Origin: DDH964 sp963763205
GTDB taxonomy: Bacteria > Desulfobacterota > Desulfuromonadia > Desulfuromonadales > DDH964
DNA length: 64,000 nt
Assembly: GCA_963763205.1 (NCBI GenBank)
Contig: CAVXNQ010000018.1
Span: 186,001-250,000 of the forward strand
Direction: 5' to 3'
Shown here in pieces: positions 23,695-32,611 of the stretch; within the stretch, counting starts at the first letter, position 1, and each line of letters starts with the position of its first letter. The translations under genes and the position numbers were made by a program. The notes under the pieces were generated by a model. That model did not search any database. It was given only the letters and a program-made list of their open reading frames with translations, and had not been told where the DNA came from.

Positions 23695-25397
23695 AGAATC
23701 ACCGGCAGGATCAGCGGCCGGCGCTCGATGGTGCGGTTGAAGAAGCGGCGCAGGGTCTTGCGCACTTCGACCCGCAACTCCTCGCGGTCGGCGAGGGCCT
23801 CCAGGCTGTGCTGGGCGAGCATCTCGCGCAGCACCTGGCGGGCCTGGTCGAGATACGCCCGGCTCTCCTGTTCGGGGACGAAGCCGCGGGTCAGCAGTTC
23901 CGGTCCGTAGAGGAGGCTGCCGTCCTTCTGGTTGAGCGCCAGAAGGACCACCACCATGCCGTGGTTGGCCAGGTGGCTGCGATCGCGCAGTTCCATGGCG
24001 CCGACGTCGCCGACCCCCTTGCCGTCGACGAAGATCCGGCCGCTGGCGACGCGGGGCTCGCGGCGGCTGCCGTTCGCGGAGAGAAGCAGCGGCTCGCCGT
24101 TCTCGAGGACGATGGCGCGTTCGGCGGCGACCCCGCTCTGGCGGGCGAGGCGGGCATGGCGCACCAGGTGGCGGTATTCGCCGTGGATCGGGACGAAGAA
24201 GCGGGGCCGGACCAGGCCCAGTACCAGCTTCAGCTCTTCCTGGGCGGCGTGCCCGGAGACGTGGACCTCGCTGGTGGTTTCGTAGAAAACCTCGGCGCCG
24301 CGCCGGTAGAGATGGTTGATCAGCTCGCTGATCGCCTTTTCGTTGCCGGGGATGAACTTGGAGGAGAGAATGACCGTATCCCCCGCGTCCAGGCGGATCT
24401 GCTGGTGATCGTCGTTGGCGATGCGCACCAGGGCCGAAAGCGGCTCCCCCTGGCTGCCGGTGGTCAGGATCAGCACCTGCTGCGGCGGCAGTTCGCGCAT
24501 CTGGCGCAGGTCGATGAAGGCGTCGTCCGGGATGTGCAGGTAACCGAGACGGCGGGCGATGGCGATGTTCTGTACCATGCTGCGGCCGTTGACCAGGATG
24601 CGCCGTCCGCAGGCCTGGGCGGCGTCGGCCACCTGCTGGAGGCGGTGGATGTTGGAGGAGAAGGTGGCGACCAGCACCTTGGCCGGGCATTCCGGCAGGA
24701 TCCGCGCCAGGGCCTCGCCGACCGTCCGTTCGCTGAGGGTGAATCCCTCCCGTTCGACGTTGGTGGAATCGGCGAGGAGCAGCAGCACGCCCTCCTCGCC
24801 GTAGGCGGCGAGGCGCGCCAGGTCGGTGGGCTCGCCGTCGACCGGCGTCGGGTCGAGCTTGAAGTCGCCGGTATGGACGATCCTGCCGGCCGGGGTGCGG
24901 ATGGCAAGTCCGGCGCCGTCGACGATGGAATGGGCGGCGCGGAAGAACTCGACCTCGAAGGGGCCGAGCGGCAGCGGCCGGCGCAGTTCCACCCGATGCA
25001 GGTCGGCGTGGCCGGCGGTGCCGTGCTCGGCCAGTTTCCCCTCGACCAGGCCGAGGGTCAGCGGCGTGCCGTAGACGGTTGGCCAGCCGAGCTGGGGGAG
25101 GAGGAAGGGGAGGGCGCCGATGTGGTCCTCGTGCCCATGGGTGAGCAGGACGGCGATGATATCCGCGCTGCGGTCGGCGATGGCGGCGATGTCGGGGAGG
25201 ACCAGGTCGACGCCGAGCATCGCCGCCTCGGGAAACATCAGGCCGCAATCGACGATCAGCAGCGTGCCTTCGGCCTCGATGACCAGCATGTTCAGGCCGA
25301 TCTCGCCGAGCCCGCCCAAGGGCAGGATGCGCACCGCCGTGGAGTGCAGCAGGGGCAGGAGGCGCGAAGCCGGTTCGCTGGGCGGCAGATCGTTCAT
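23685..25397 (-). CDS. rnj: ribonuclease J
   Basis: 570 residues; metallo-beta-lactamase/beta-CASP RNase with 5'-3' exo- and endonuclease activity, in mRNA decay and rRNA maturation. The zinc-binding THGHEDHIGALPF is near residue 92; HTGDFKLD and the beta-CASP region follow, then SGHA and PIHGEYRHLV. It starts ATG at 25397 with AGAGG upstream; larger open frames in this area are read in other frames and rejected. It follows plsC. Confidence 0.93.
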   Translation of the reverse strand: MNDLPPSEPASRLLPLLHSTAVRILPLGGLGEIGLNMLVIEAEGTLLIVDCGLMFPEAAMLGVDLVLPDIAAIADRSADIIAVLLTHGHEDHIGALPFLLPQLGWPTVYGTPLTLGLVEGKLAEHGTAGHADLHRVELRRPLPLGPFEVEFFRAAHSIVDGAGLAIRTPAGRIVHTGDFKLDPTPVDGEPTDLARLAAYGEEGVLLLLADSTNVEREGFTLSERTVGEALARILPECPAKVLVATFSSNIHRLQQVADAAQACGRRILVNGRSMVQNIAIARRLGYLHIPDDAFIDLRQMRELPPQQVLILTTGSQGEPLSALVRIANDDHQQIRLDAGDTVILSSKFIPGNEKAISELINHLYRRGAEVFYETTSEVHVSGHAAQEELKLVLGLVRPRFFVPIHGEYRHLVRHARLARQSGVAAERAIVLENGEPLLLSANGSRREPRVASGRIFVDGKGVGDVGAMELRDRSHLANHGMVVVLLALNQKDGSLLYGPELLTRGFVPEQESRAYLDQARQVLREMLAQHSLEALADREELRVEVRKTLRRFFNRTIERRPLILPVILEL

Positions 25398-25417
25398 GGG
25401 ACCTCTCGGCAGCGGCA

Positions 25418-26134
25418 TCAGCCGGAAACCCGGTCCGCTCCCCGGGCCAGGGCCACTTCCAGCGCCTGGCGGACCTGGTCGGTCAGGCGTCCGGCGTCGG
25501 CGCTGCGCAGGCCGGCGGTGGCGATGGGCGGAAGGATTTCGACCTGGATGCAACCAGGGTGGAGGATGCAGCTGCCCTTGGGCAGCAAACGGCCGGAATT
25601 GTGGATCGCAATCGGCACGATCGGCACCTGGGCATGCAGGGCGAGCAGAAAACCCCCTTTTTTGAAAGGGAGCAGGTGGCCGTCTTCGGAGCGGGTTCCC
25701 TCGGGAAAGACGACGACCGACGTGCCGGTGGCGATGCGCCGGGCGGCGGCGATCAGACTCTTCATCGCTTCGCGGCGCTCGCCGCGGTTGACCGGGATGT
25801 AGCCGCTGCGGCGCATCGCCAGGCCGAACAGCGGAATCCGGAAGAGCTCCGCCTTGGCCAGCCAGCGGAACTGGCCGGGAAGGCCGGCGAACAGGGCCGG
25901 GATGTCGAACTGGCTCTGATGGTTGGCCATGAAGATCACCGCTTGGCGGGCCGGCAGGTGCTCCCGGCCGAGAACCGCGAGGCGCACGCCCGTCAGCCGC
26001 AGGGAGATCCGGCCCCAAATCCGGCCGCCGTTGTGCAGGTAGTCGGCGCTGAGGAGCGAGGCCGGCAGGCCGACCAGGATGACGAGGACGGTCAGGGGGA
26101 GGAACAGGAGCCAGAAAATGATCGTCCGCAGCAT
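25418..26134 (-). CDS. plsC: 1-acylglycerol-3-phosphate acyltransferase
   Basis: 238 residues from ATG 26134, with AAGGAG nine bases upstream. One N-terminal membrane helix (MLRTIIFWLLFLPLTVLVI). Acyltransferase motif I NHQSQFD (HxxxxD catalytic pair) and motif III FPEGTRS are clear. It acylates lysophosphatidic acid to phosphatidic acid at the inner membrane. It is the first gene of the rnj transcript seen here, divergent from ssb. Confidence 0.92.
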   Translation of the reverse strand: MLRTIIFWLLFLPLTVLVILVGLPASLLSADYLHNGGRIWGRISLRLTGVRLAVLGREHLPARQAVIFMANHQSQFDIPALFAGLPGQFRWLAKAELFRIPLFGLAMRRSGYIPVNRGERREAMKSLIAAARRIATGTSVVVFPEGTRSEDGHLLPFKKGGFLLALHAQVPIVPIAIHNSGRLLPKGSCILHPGCIQVEILPPIATAGLRSADAGRLTDQVRQALEVALARGADRVSG

Positions 26135-26212
26135 CGCCGAAAACTCCTTGCGCCGGAAAGCAGACAGTCTAGGAAAGTTGCCGATGGCAGTCAAACCTTT
26201 TTCCTAAATCCC

Positions 26213-26241
26213 TTTACAGTATCAGGGATTTCCGCTAGACT
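26213..26241 (+). promoter_or_regulatory. sigma-70-type promoter for ssb
   Basis: TTTACA at 26213 and TAGACT at 26236 are separated by exactly 17 bases, 38 bases before the ssb start, in an AT-rich island of the plsC-ssb divergent gap. Confidence 0.6.
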
Positions 26242-26278
26242 CGGACCTTATTCCAAGCATGCCAAGGGAGGCGATCCG

Positions 26279-26740
26279 ATGTCGGTCAACAAGGTGATTC
26301 TGGTGGGCAATCTGGGCAAGGACCCGGAGCTGCGCTACACTCCGGCCGGGGTGGCGGTGGCGACCTTTTCCCTGGCCACCAGCGAACGATTCAAGGACAA
26401 AAGCGGCGAGATGCAGGAGAAGACCGAGTGGCATAACATCGTCGCCTGGCGGCAGCTGGCCGAGATCTGCGGCAAGTACCTGCACAAGGGGAAGCAGGTC
26501 TATATCGAGGGGAAGATCCAGACCCGCAGCTATGACGACCGCGACGGCAACAAGCGTTACATGACCGAGATCGTCGCCGACCAGATGCAGATGCTCGGCC
26601 GCCTCGGTGAAGAGGGGGGCGGCCAGCCCCGGGGCGGCGAAGGACGCCGTACCGGCGCCGGAGCCTCAAATAACGCCATCCCGGGCCCCGCTGATTTTGC
26701 CGATCCGCCCTTCAATCCGGACGACGATATCCCGTTCTGA
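26279..26740 (+). CDS. ssb: single-stranded DNA-binding protein
   Basis: 153 residues; the OB fold opens MSVNKVILVGNLGKDPELR, with the usual TEWHNIVAWRQLAEI and VYIEGKIQTRSYDD segments. The glycine-rich linker is followed by the acidic DDDIPF tail that recruits repair and replication partners. Start ATG 26279 with a GGGAGG upstream and a promoter 40-65 bases before the start. A larger open frame that begins at 25559 is noise upstream of this start. Confidence 0.97.
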   Translation: MSVNKVILVGNLGKDPELRYTPAGVAVATFSLATSERFKDKSGEMQEKTEWHNIVAWRQLAEICGKYLHKGKQVYIEGKIQTRSYDDRDGNKRYMTEIVADQMQMLGRLGEEGGGQPRGGEGRRTGAGASNNAIPGPADFADPPFNPDDDIPF

Positions 26741-26819
26741 GCCCCTCAGGCGGCAGGTTGGAGATTGCGGGCTGGGGGGCTGATTGCGCTTCAGAAGGCA
26801 GAGGGGATGAGCTTCGGGT

Positions 26820-27386
26820 ATGTTGGAAACGCGCAGACAAAGACTCCGGGAGACGCTTGGCGACAGCGACGAAGAGGTCCGCCGCGCCGCCGCCGACGCG
26901 CTGGAAAAGCTCGAGTCGGCCCTGGCGTTCGAACAGATTGCCGCGATCCTGAAAAACGGCAGCCGGGGTCAGCGGGTGCGGGCAATCTTTGCCCTGGAAC
27001 AGATCAACAGCGGCCGCGTTTTCCCGCTGTTGCTGGCGGCGTTGAACAATCCGGATGCCGACCTGCGGGCCGTGGCCGTCCAGGTTCTCGGCCGCAAGCG
27101 AAACCCCAAGACCCTGCCGCAGCTGGTCAAACACCTGCGTGACCCTCATCCTGCCGTGCGCGTGTATACCGCCGAGGCTCTCGGCAGGTTCGGCGACCGG
27201 CGCCTGGTCTCGTATCTCGTGGCCCAGCTCGCCGATCCGGACGAGGAGCTGGTCAAGAGCGCTTTGCAGGCCATCGGCGCCATCGGCGCGCCGGAAGGCG
27301 AGCCCCACCTGTTGGCCCTGTTCGATGATCCCCGCGCGGCGGTCCGCCGTGAGGCGGTTCGGGCCCTCGGTCAGCTGGAGTTGTAA
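26820..27386 (+). CDS. short HEAT-repeat protein
   Basis: 188 residues that are almost entirely tandem two-helix HEAT units of about 31 residues (for example DEEVRRAAADALEKL, GQRVRAIFALEQI, DADLRAVAVQVLGRK, HPAVRVYTAEALGRF, RAAVRREAVRALGQL). HEAT arrays are protein-binding scaffolds; there is no catalytic motif. It runs from ATG 26820, just after an in-frame stop, without a clear ribosome site. It lies convergent to the HD/HEAT pair that follows, whose larger HEAT protein has similar units, so a common partner is plausible but unproven. Confidence 0.75.
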   Translation: MLETRRQRLRETLGDSDEEVRRAAADALEKLESALAFEQIAAILKNGSRGQRVRAIFALEQINSGRVFPLLLAALNNPDADLRAVAVQVLGRKRNPKTLPQLVKHLRDPHPAVRVYTAEALGRFGDRRLVSYLVAQLADPDEELVKSALQAIGAIGAPEGEPHLLALFDDPRAAVRREAVRALGQLEL

Positions 27387-27411
27387 ACCACCTACCTTTT
27401 TCACCGCAGCC

Positions 27412-27440
27412 AAACGGCCGGGCATTGCGCCCGGCCGTTT
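27412..27440. terminator. bidirectional terminator between convergent genes
   Basis: 12-bp perfect stem AAACGGCCGGGC/GCCCGGCCGTTT with a 5-base loop lies between the HEAT gene (+) and the HD gene (-). Each end of the stem carries A/T residues, and it can serve both strands. Confidence 0.75.
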
Positions 27441-27471
27441 CTGTTGAACCGTCCCGTCCTTCCCGCCAGAA

Positions 27472-28809
27472 CTACAGGAAAAAATCGGTCACCTCGACGC
27501 CATGCACGAAGGGGTCGACCTCGGCCACGATCCGCTTCGATTCCGCCCCGGAGAGATCGATTTCCACGGGTTCGTCGAGGAGTTCCCCCTCCCGATCGAA
27601 GAGCATCTTCAGCCGCACGTCGTCGGCACAGTGGGTGCCGACACGTACCACCAGGCCGATTTCGTTGGTTTCGAGGCGGACCAGGGTGCCGACCGGGTAG
27701 CTGCCCAGCGAGGCGATGAACTGCTCGACGAATTGCGGATGGAGAATCGTCCCGGAGAGGCCGCGCAGCAGCTTGATCGCCTTGCGGGGCGTCACCGGTT
27801 CCTGGTAGGTGCGCAGGGTGGTCATGGCGTCGTAGGAATCAGCGATGGCTGTCATGTCGGCCAGCGGCGAAACCGATTTGCCCAGCGCGTCGGTGGGGTA
27901 GCCTCTGCGATTGTAGTGCAGGTGATGACCGAGCACGATGTCGACGACCTCGGTTGAGATGCCGTCCATTCGGGCCACGATCTCCGCCCCCTTGCGCGGG
28001 TGCTGGCGAATCTGTTCGAATTCTTCCTCGTTCAGCCGGCCTGGCTTGTTGATGATGCTCAGGTCGATCTTGAGCTTGCCGAGATCGTGGAGCAGGCCGC
28101 CGAGGCCCAGGTCGCGGAGTTGTTCCCCTTCGAGCCCGCAGGCGCGGCCGATGGCCAGGGCAATCACCGAGACGTTGACCGAGTGGGTGAAGGTGTAGTT
28201 ATCGTAGTCCTTGAGCATCGACAGGGCGAGCAGGGCCTGGGGCTCGGTTATGGTCAGTTGCGCCATGTCCCGGACCACCTCCCGGGCACCGTCCGCGGCG
28301 GGAATTCTTCCCAGGCGCACATCTTCAAAGATGGAATCGACCACCTCCAGCACCCGGCCGTAGACCTTCCGGGGCGTCAGGGCGTCCTCCTCCGGTTCGC
28401 TGGTCCGGGTTGCCACCGCGCGGATCCGCTCGATACCCCGGGCCCGCAGCTGCTCCTCGAAGGCGGCGCCGCGGGCGCTGCCACTGTCGAGCAGAGAGAT
28501 CAGGCCGACGAGGTCCTCGGTGCTCAGCCCGCTGCTGAATTCCAGGGCGTCGAGTTCGAGCTGGACGAACAGGCGGGAGAGTTCCTGTGCGGCAGGCTGG
28601 TTGTCGGCAAAGAGCACGTTCTCCAGGAACAGGCTCCCTTCCAGGAGGCTGAGACGCAGGGTCTCCCGCTCGGCGAAGGCGGCATAGAGATGCCCCCGCA
28701 AGGTCGCGATCTGGCGCTGGACCGCCGGGTGCTGGGAAGGGTAGAGACGCAGTCCCTTGATGGCCCCGGCCAGGCCCTGTACAACCTGCTGCGACAAATC
28801 GAACTTCAT
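27472..28809 (-). CDS. HD-GYP-like phosphohydrolase with an N-terminal module shared with its HEAT neighbour
   Basis: 445 residues. Residues 1-130 hold a module with YPSQHP (23-28), EGSLFLEN (about 57) and LSTEDL (95-100) that recurs in the next protein. A C-terminal HD domain has H209, HD at 241-242 in LLHDLGK, HP at 270, HH at 295 and RRGYP at 301-305, with D324. Compared with canonical HHE..DG.GYP, the Glu is Leu and the Asp-Gly is Asn-Arg, so the third metal ligand is probably lost; hydrolysis of cyclic di-GMP or a related substrate is inference. The ATG at 28809 overlaps the upstream HEAT stop by four bases. Confidence 0.83.
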   Translation of the reverse strand: MKFDLSQQVVQGLAGAIKGLRLYPSQHPAVQRQIATLRGHLYAAFAERETLRLSLLEGSLFLENVLFADNQPAAQELSRLFVQLELDALEFSSGLSTEDLVGLISLLDSGSARGAAFEEQLRARGIERIRAVATRTSEPEEDALTPRKVYGRVLEVVDSIFEDVRLGRIPAADGAREVVRDMAQLTITEPQALLALSMLKDYDNYTFTHSVNVSVIALAIGRACGLEGEQLRDLGLGGLLHDLGKLKIDLSIINKPGRLNEEEFEQIRQHPRKGAEIVARMDGISTEVVDIVLGHHLHYNRRGYPTDALGKSVSPLADMTAIADSYDAMTTLRTYQEPVTPRKAIKLLRGLSGTILHPQFVEQFIASLGSYPVGTLVRLETNEIGLVVRVGTHCADDVRLKMLFDREGELLDEPVEIDLSGAESKRIVAEVDPFVHGVEVTDFFL

Positions 28810-30407
28810 TCCTGTTCTCCCCGCCGGATCAGCTTGAGGGCCTGGACGGCGGCCCGGGCCACATTGGCCGCCCGGTCCTCGGTTGCCGCCTGCAGGGGCG
28901 CCAACGCCGCCGTGGCACCGATCTCGCCCAGCGCCAGCGCCGCGGTGGCCCGCACTTCGTTATGCCGTGACCATCGCCAGAACCTGCGCTGGCCGAGGAT
29001 TTTGACCAGCAGCGGCACCGCCTGGTCGGCGCCGATCTCTCCCAATGCCTTGAGTGCCTCCTTCTTGACCTCAACCCTTTTCTGCAGCGGATCGGCTTCG
29101 GCTACCAACTCGAGCAGGGTGGGGACCGCCGCCGGATTCTTCATCGCACCGAGGGAGAGAAGCGCCTGGCGGCGCAGCAACTGATCCCCGGCGGCGACGG
29201 CCTGCAGCAGGATGTCCACCGCGGCCGGTCCCCCGATTTTGGTCAGGGAACGAATCGTTTCCCGGCGCACCCGCAGATCCTTGTGCTTGAGGAGTGGCTG
29301 GAGGCTGGGCGTCGCTTCCGGGTCGCGCAGTTCGCCGAGAATCGCCACGGCGTTGCGAACCACGATCCAGCGCTCATCCTCGAGGTATTCCGTCAGCAGC
29401 GGCATGGCGGCCGGCCCCTGCCGCAGCAGGGCACGGGTCAGGATTTTGCGCACCCGGCCGTCGCTTGCGCTTGCCAGGTGGTCCATCAGCTTCGCCACCG
29501 TCGGGCGGCTCTGCAAAGCGTCCAGAATCTCGAGCACCCGCTCCTTGTCGTCCTCGTCGAGGGCCTCCTCATCCGGTCCGGATTTGCTGCACAGGATGGC
29601 AAGCAGATAATCGAGAAGTTCTTCGCTGGCCACTTGGATCAGGGCCTCGGTCGAAGCTTCCCGGCGGGCCTCACTCAGCTTGGGGGCTCTGGCGTTGCCG
29701 GCCAGGAGGGTCAGGGCATCGAGCACCAGCGGGAGGGCGCTGCCGGTCAGGTTGAGATGGATGAGCGGGGTCAATTCCTGGAGCAGGGCCTGGTAGCGCT
29801 GATCGGCGATCTCCTGCTGGAGATCCTGCAGAACCCGGGCGAGATTCCGTTCCTCGGCCCGGGCGGCTGCCGGCGATGCTTCGCCGCCGACTTCCTGGCC
29901 GAAGGGGTTCTCCTCGTCACGGCCGGGATGGGCCTGTTTTTCCGCTTCGATCTCCTGCTTGCGGGCGAAGATTTTGCTGAGGTCGACTTCGTTGACCCAG
30001 ATGGTCGAGATCCGGGTGTTGGCCATGACCTCCTGGATGCCGCCGAGCTTGAGCAGCTCCCGCGGTTCCAGGGTCAGGCAGCGGGCAAAGTTGCGCAGGT
30101 CCTCACCACTGAGATCCGGCAGTAGGAGCAGGGTGTGGATGCGCCGCGCGAACAGAAATGGTGCCAGGTTGCCGAGGATCGGATTCTGCCGGGCGACCGG
30201 CTCCTCCCCGAGGAAGAACCCTTCCTTGCGAATGGTGAAGGTACAGCCGTCGCCGGTCGTCAGGAGGGGCGCAAAGTTCTCCCGACACTCCCTCACGGCC
30301 GCCAGCAGGGTCGGGTGGGACGGGGGGTAGTACTGGACCGCCTTGATCAGCTTGATCAGGCCACGCAGTGCAACCGGCAAGATTTTGGGTTGGCTCGGTT
30401 CGCTCAC
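28806..30407 (-). CDS. HEAT-repeat scaffold protein with the shared N-terminal module
   Basis: 533 residues from GTG 30407 (GGGAGGAG upstream; the open frame to 30617 has no site). The N-terminal module has YPPSHP (27-32), KEGFFLGEE (about 61) and LSGEDL (99-104), matching the HD protein at the same 72-residue spacing. A charged linker (about 190-230) leads to HEAT units from about residue 340 to the end (for example VRKILTRALLRQG, LRVRRETIRSLTKIG, RRQALLSLGAM). No enzymatic motif is seen. It is translated first and coupled to the HD gene, which suggests the two products form a complex. Function is not known. Confidence 0.8.
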   Translation of the reverse strand: MSEPSQPKILPVALRGLIKLIKAVQYYPPSHPTLLAAVRECRENFAPLLTTGDGCTFTIRKEGFFLGEEPVARQNPILGNLAPFLFARRIHTLLLLPDLSGEDLRNFARCLTLEPRELLKLGGIQEVMANTRISTIWVNEVDLSKIFARKQEIEAEKQAHPGRDEENPFGQEVGGEASPAAARAEERNLARVLQDLQQEIADQRYQALLQELTPLIHLNLTGSALPLVLDALTLLAGNARAPKLSEARREASTEALIQVASEELLDYLLAILCSKSGPDEEALDEDDKERVLEILDALQSRPTVAKLMDHLASASDGRVRKILTRALLRQGPAAMPLLTEYLEDERWIVVRNAVAILGELRDPEATPSLQPLLKHKDLRVRRETIRSLTKIGGPAAVDILLQAVAAGDQLLRRQALLSLGAMKNPAAVPTLLELVAEADPLQKRVEVKKEALKALGEIGADQAVPLLVKILGQRRFWRWSRHNEVRATAALALGEIGATAALAPLQAATEDRAANVARAAVQALKLIRRGEQE

Positions 30408-30508
30408 GCTCTCCTCCCGCCGTGGGGGAACCTGACAGGTGCGTACAAGATAGCCTTTGACCAGCGGCTTGTAAATGCCTTTCGCCCCGGTCGCCGTCCC
30501 GGTCCCGA

Positions 30509-32347
30509 TCACCTCTTTTCGGCCGGGGCGTCGTTCACGCTGCAGAAACCGCGATCGTGATTGCCGTGGTCGGAGGTCTGATACATCCCCTCGAGGATTT
30601 TGTCGAAGTGGACGCAAACCATCTTGCGTTTGATCTTCAGGGTCGGCGTCACCTCGCCTTCGTCGGCGGAGAAGTCGCGGGAGAGGAGGGTAAAGCGTTT
30701 GACCCGATTAAAGGGTGGCAGCTCGGCCTGCAGGCGGTCGATGCGCCGGCGAATCAGGTCGAGGATGCGCGGGTGACTGACCAGGTCGCAGTGGTTGAGA
30801 TAGTCGATCTCTTTGTAGCGGGCGTATTTTTCCAGGTTGTCGAAGTTGGGAACCAAAAGGGCGGTCAGGAAGGGTTTGCCGTCGCCGTAGATCATGGCGT
30901 TGGCCAGGAATTTGTCGCTCTTGAAGCGGTTTTCGAGATTCTGCGGCGCAATGTTCTCGCCGCCGGCGGTAACGATGAGGTCCTTCTTCCGGTCGGTTAT
31001 GGTCAGAAAACCGTCGGCGGTAAGTTCGCCGACGTCGCCGGTATGGAACCAGCCGTCGCTGAACGCTTCCCGGTTCAGATCGTCCCGGTTCCAGTAGCCC
31101 TGGAAAACTCCTGGCCCTCTCGCCAGGATTTCGCCGTCCGCGGCGATCCGCAGTTCGATCCCCGGCAGGGGTCGGCCGACGCTTCCCAGGCGCATCTGCC
31201 CGGGGCTGTTGACGGTGATGCCGCCCGCTGTTTCGGTCAGCCCGTAGCCCTCGAAGATCGGCAGGTCGGCGGCGAGGAAGAATTCGGCGATATTGCGGCC
31301 CAGGGGGGCGCCGCCGGAGATGAAGAAGCGCAGGCGCCCCCCCACATGGGCCCGCAGCTTGCTGAACACCGCCTTGCGCGCCAGCGCCATGCCGGCAGCG
31401 AGGAAGGACCCTGCCGGCTCCCCGGCCAACTGCCGGGTGGTGAAGGCCCGGCCGATCTTCACGGCGCCGAAGAAGAGCTGCTTTTTCAGCCAGGGGCCGC
31501 TCAGGACCCGTTCCATGATCCGGGCGAACATCTTTTCGTACAGGCGCGGGACGCTAATGACCACCGTCGGTTTGATCTCGGTGAGGTTTAGCGGCACCGT
31601 ATCGATACTTTCGGCATAGGCAATGACGGCACCCTGGTGGAGCATCAGGTAGTAGCCGTCGACCCGTTCGAAGACATGGGAAAGGGGCAGAAACGAGAGG
31701 CTGACGTCTTCGTTGCCGATGGGGAACAGGGTGACTGCGGCGCGGACGTTGGAGAGGATGTTTTCATGGGTGAGGATCGCGCCCTTGGGCAGCCCGGTCG
31801 TCCCCGAGGTGTAGACGAGGGTCGCGATGTCTCCCGGGCCGATTTGGCCGCGACGTTCTTCCAGGTCCGTGGCCGCCACCACAGTGCCCCGGGCGAGAAA
31901 ATCCTCCAGCGGAAGGACCTTGGGATGGGCGAGATGGCCTTCCAGCAGGACGACCTGCTCCAACGCAGGGAGCGCGTCGATGTGGTTTTCGATTCCGGCC
32001 GCGAGCAGCGGGGACTGCAGGAAGAGCACCCGGCTTCCGGAGTCGACGAGGATGTGTTCGAGGGCTTCCATCCCCTCGGTATGGTAGACCGGTATGCTGA
32101 TCCCGCCGGCACCCAGGGTGCCGAGGTCGGCGTAGACCCACTCGGGACAGTTTCGGGCCATGATCGCCACCCGATCGCCGGGGTTGATGCCCAAGGCCAG
32201 CAGGCTGCGGCCATAAAGTTCGATCTGCTCGCCCATGGCCTGCCAGCTGATATCGGCGTAGCCCCTCTCGCCCTTGCGCCGCAGGGCGGTCTTCTCCGGG
32301 TGTTGCCGAAGCCGGTCCCTGATCATCGTCGGAATGGTCTGCAGCAT
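30509..32347 (-). CDS. long-chain acyl-CoA synthetase (AMP-forming)
   Basis: 612 residues from ATG 32347; a longer frame to 32449 exists. Activates fatty acids to acyl-CoA through an acyl-adenylate. The AMP-binding P-loop YTSGTTGLPKGA near residue 175, the GYGLTETAGG motif near 360, and WFHTGDVG plus ITDRKKDLIVTAGGEN are present; the C-terminal lysine lies in TPTLKIKRK. The size and motifs fit bacterial FACS/FadD-like enzymes of the 600-residue class. It is not clearly in an operon with the HEAT gene (about 100 bases apart). Confidence 0.92.
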   Translation of the reverse strand: MLQTIPTMIRDRLRQHPEKTALRRKGERGYADISWQAMGEQIELYGRSLLALGINPGDRVAIMARNCPEWVYADLGTLGAGGISIPVYHTEGMEALEHILVDSGSRVLFLQSPLLAAGIENHIDALPALEQVVLLEGHLAHPKVLPLEDFLARGTVVAATDLEERRGQIGPGDIATLVYTSGTTGLPKGAILTHENILSNVRAAVTLFPIGNEDVSLSFLPLSHVFERVDGYYLMLHQGAVIAYAESIDTVPLNLTEIKPTVVISVPRLYEKMFARIMERVLSGPWLKKQLFFGAVKIGRAFTTRQLAGEPAGSFLAAGMALARKAVFSKLRAHVGGRLRFFISGGAPLGRNIAEFFLAADLPIFEGYGLTETAGGITVNSPGQMRLGSVGRPLPGIELRIAADGEILARGPGVFQGYWNRDDLNREAFSDGWFHTGDVGELTADGFLTITDRKKDLIVTAGGENIAPQNLENRFKSDKFLANAMIYGDGKPFLTALLVPNFDNLEKYARYKEIDYLNHCDLVSHPRILDLIRRRIDRLQAELPPFNRVKRFTLLSRDFSADEGEVTPTLKIKRKMVCVHFDKILEGMYQTSDHGNHDRGFCSVNDAPAEKR

Positions 32348-32437
32348 GGTCACCTGCCTTCTGCCGTCTGGGGGGCGGCGCCCTGAAACCGGTTGACAAT
32401 CGGCCCGCGGTGTTGAAACCTTGGTCGGACATTCCTT

Positions 32438-32587
32438 ATGGCGTCGCAAAAAGTGCGCCCTACGGCGTTACGGTGGTTTTTCAGGACCTCGACCTGCCTG
32501 ATGTAGGCCTTCGCCCCTGAAAAACCACCAGGCCTTGGAGGACGAAATTTTTGCTTAGCCATCCCATGAATTTTTGCGAGTGCATCA
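32438..32587. repeat. nested palindromic intergenic element upstream of coaE
   Basis: Outer arms ATGGCGTCGCAAAAAGTGCG (32438 on) and GGACGAAATTTTTGCTTAGC (32540 on) are imperfect reverse complements, and inner arms GGTGGTTTTTCAGG (32472-32485) and CCTGAAAAACCACC (32516-32529) are perfect over 14 bp. A further copy of the outer arm, CCCATGAATTTTTGCGAG, follows at 32563. It encodes no protein and looks like a small mobile or REP-like palindrome. A related fragment lies at 41298. Confidence 0.7.
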
Positions 32588-32611
32588 ATCCTGCTTCTGG
32601 AGAGGTTTTCC

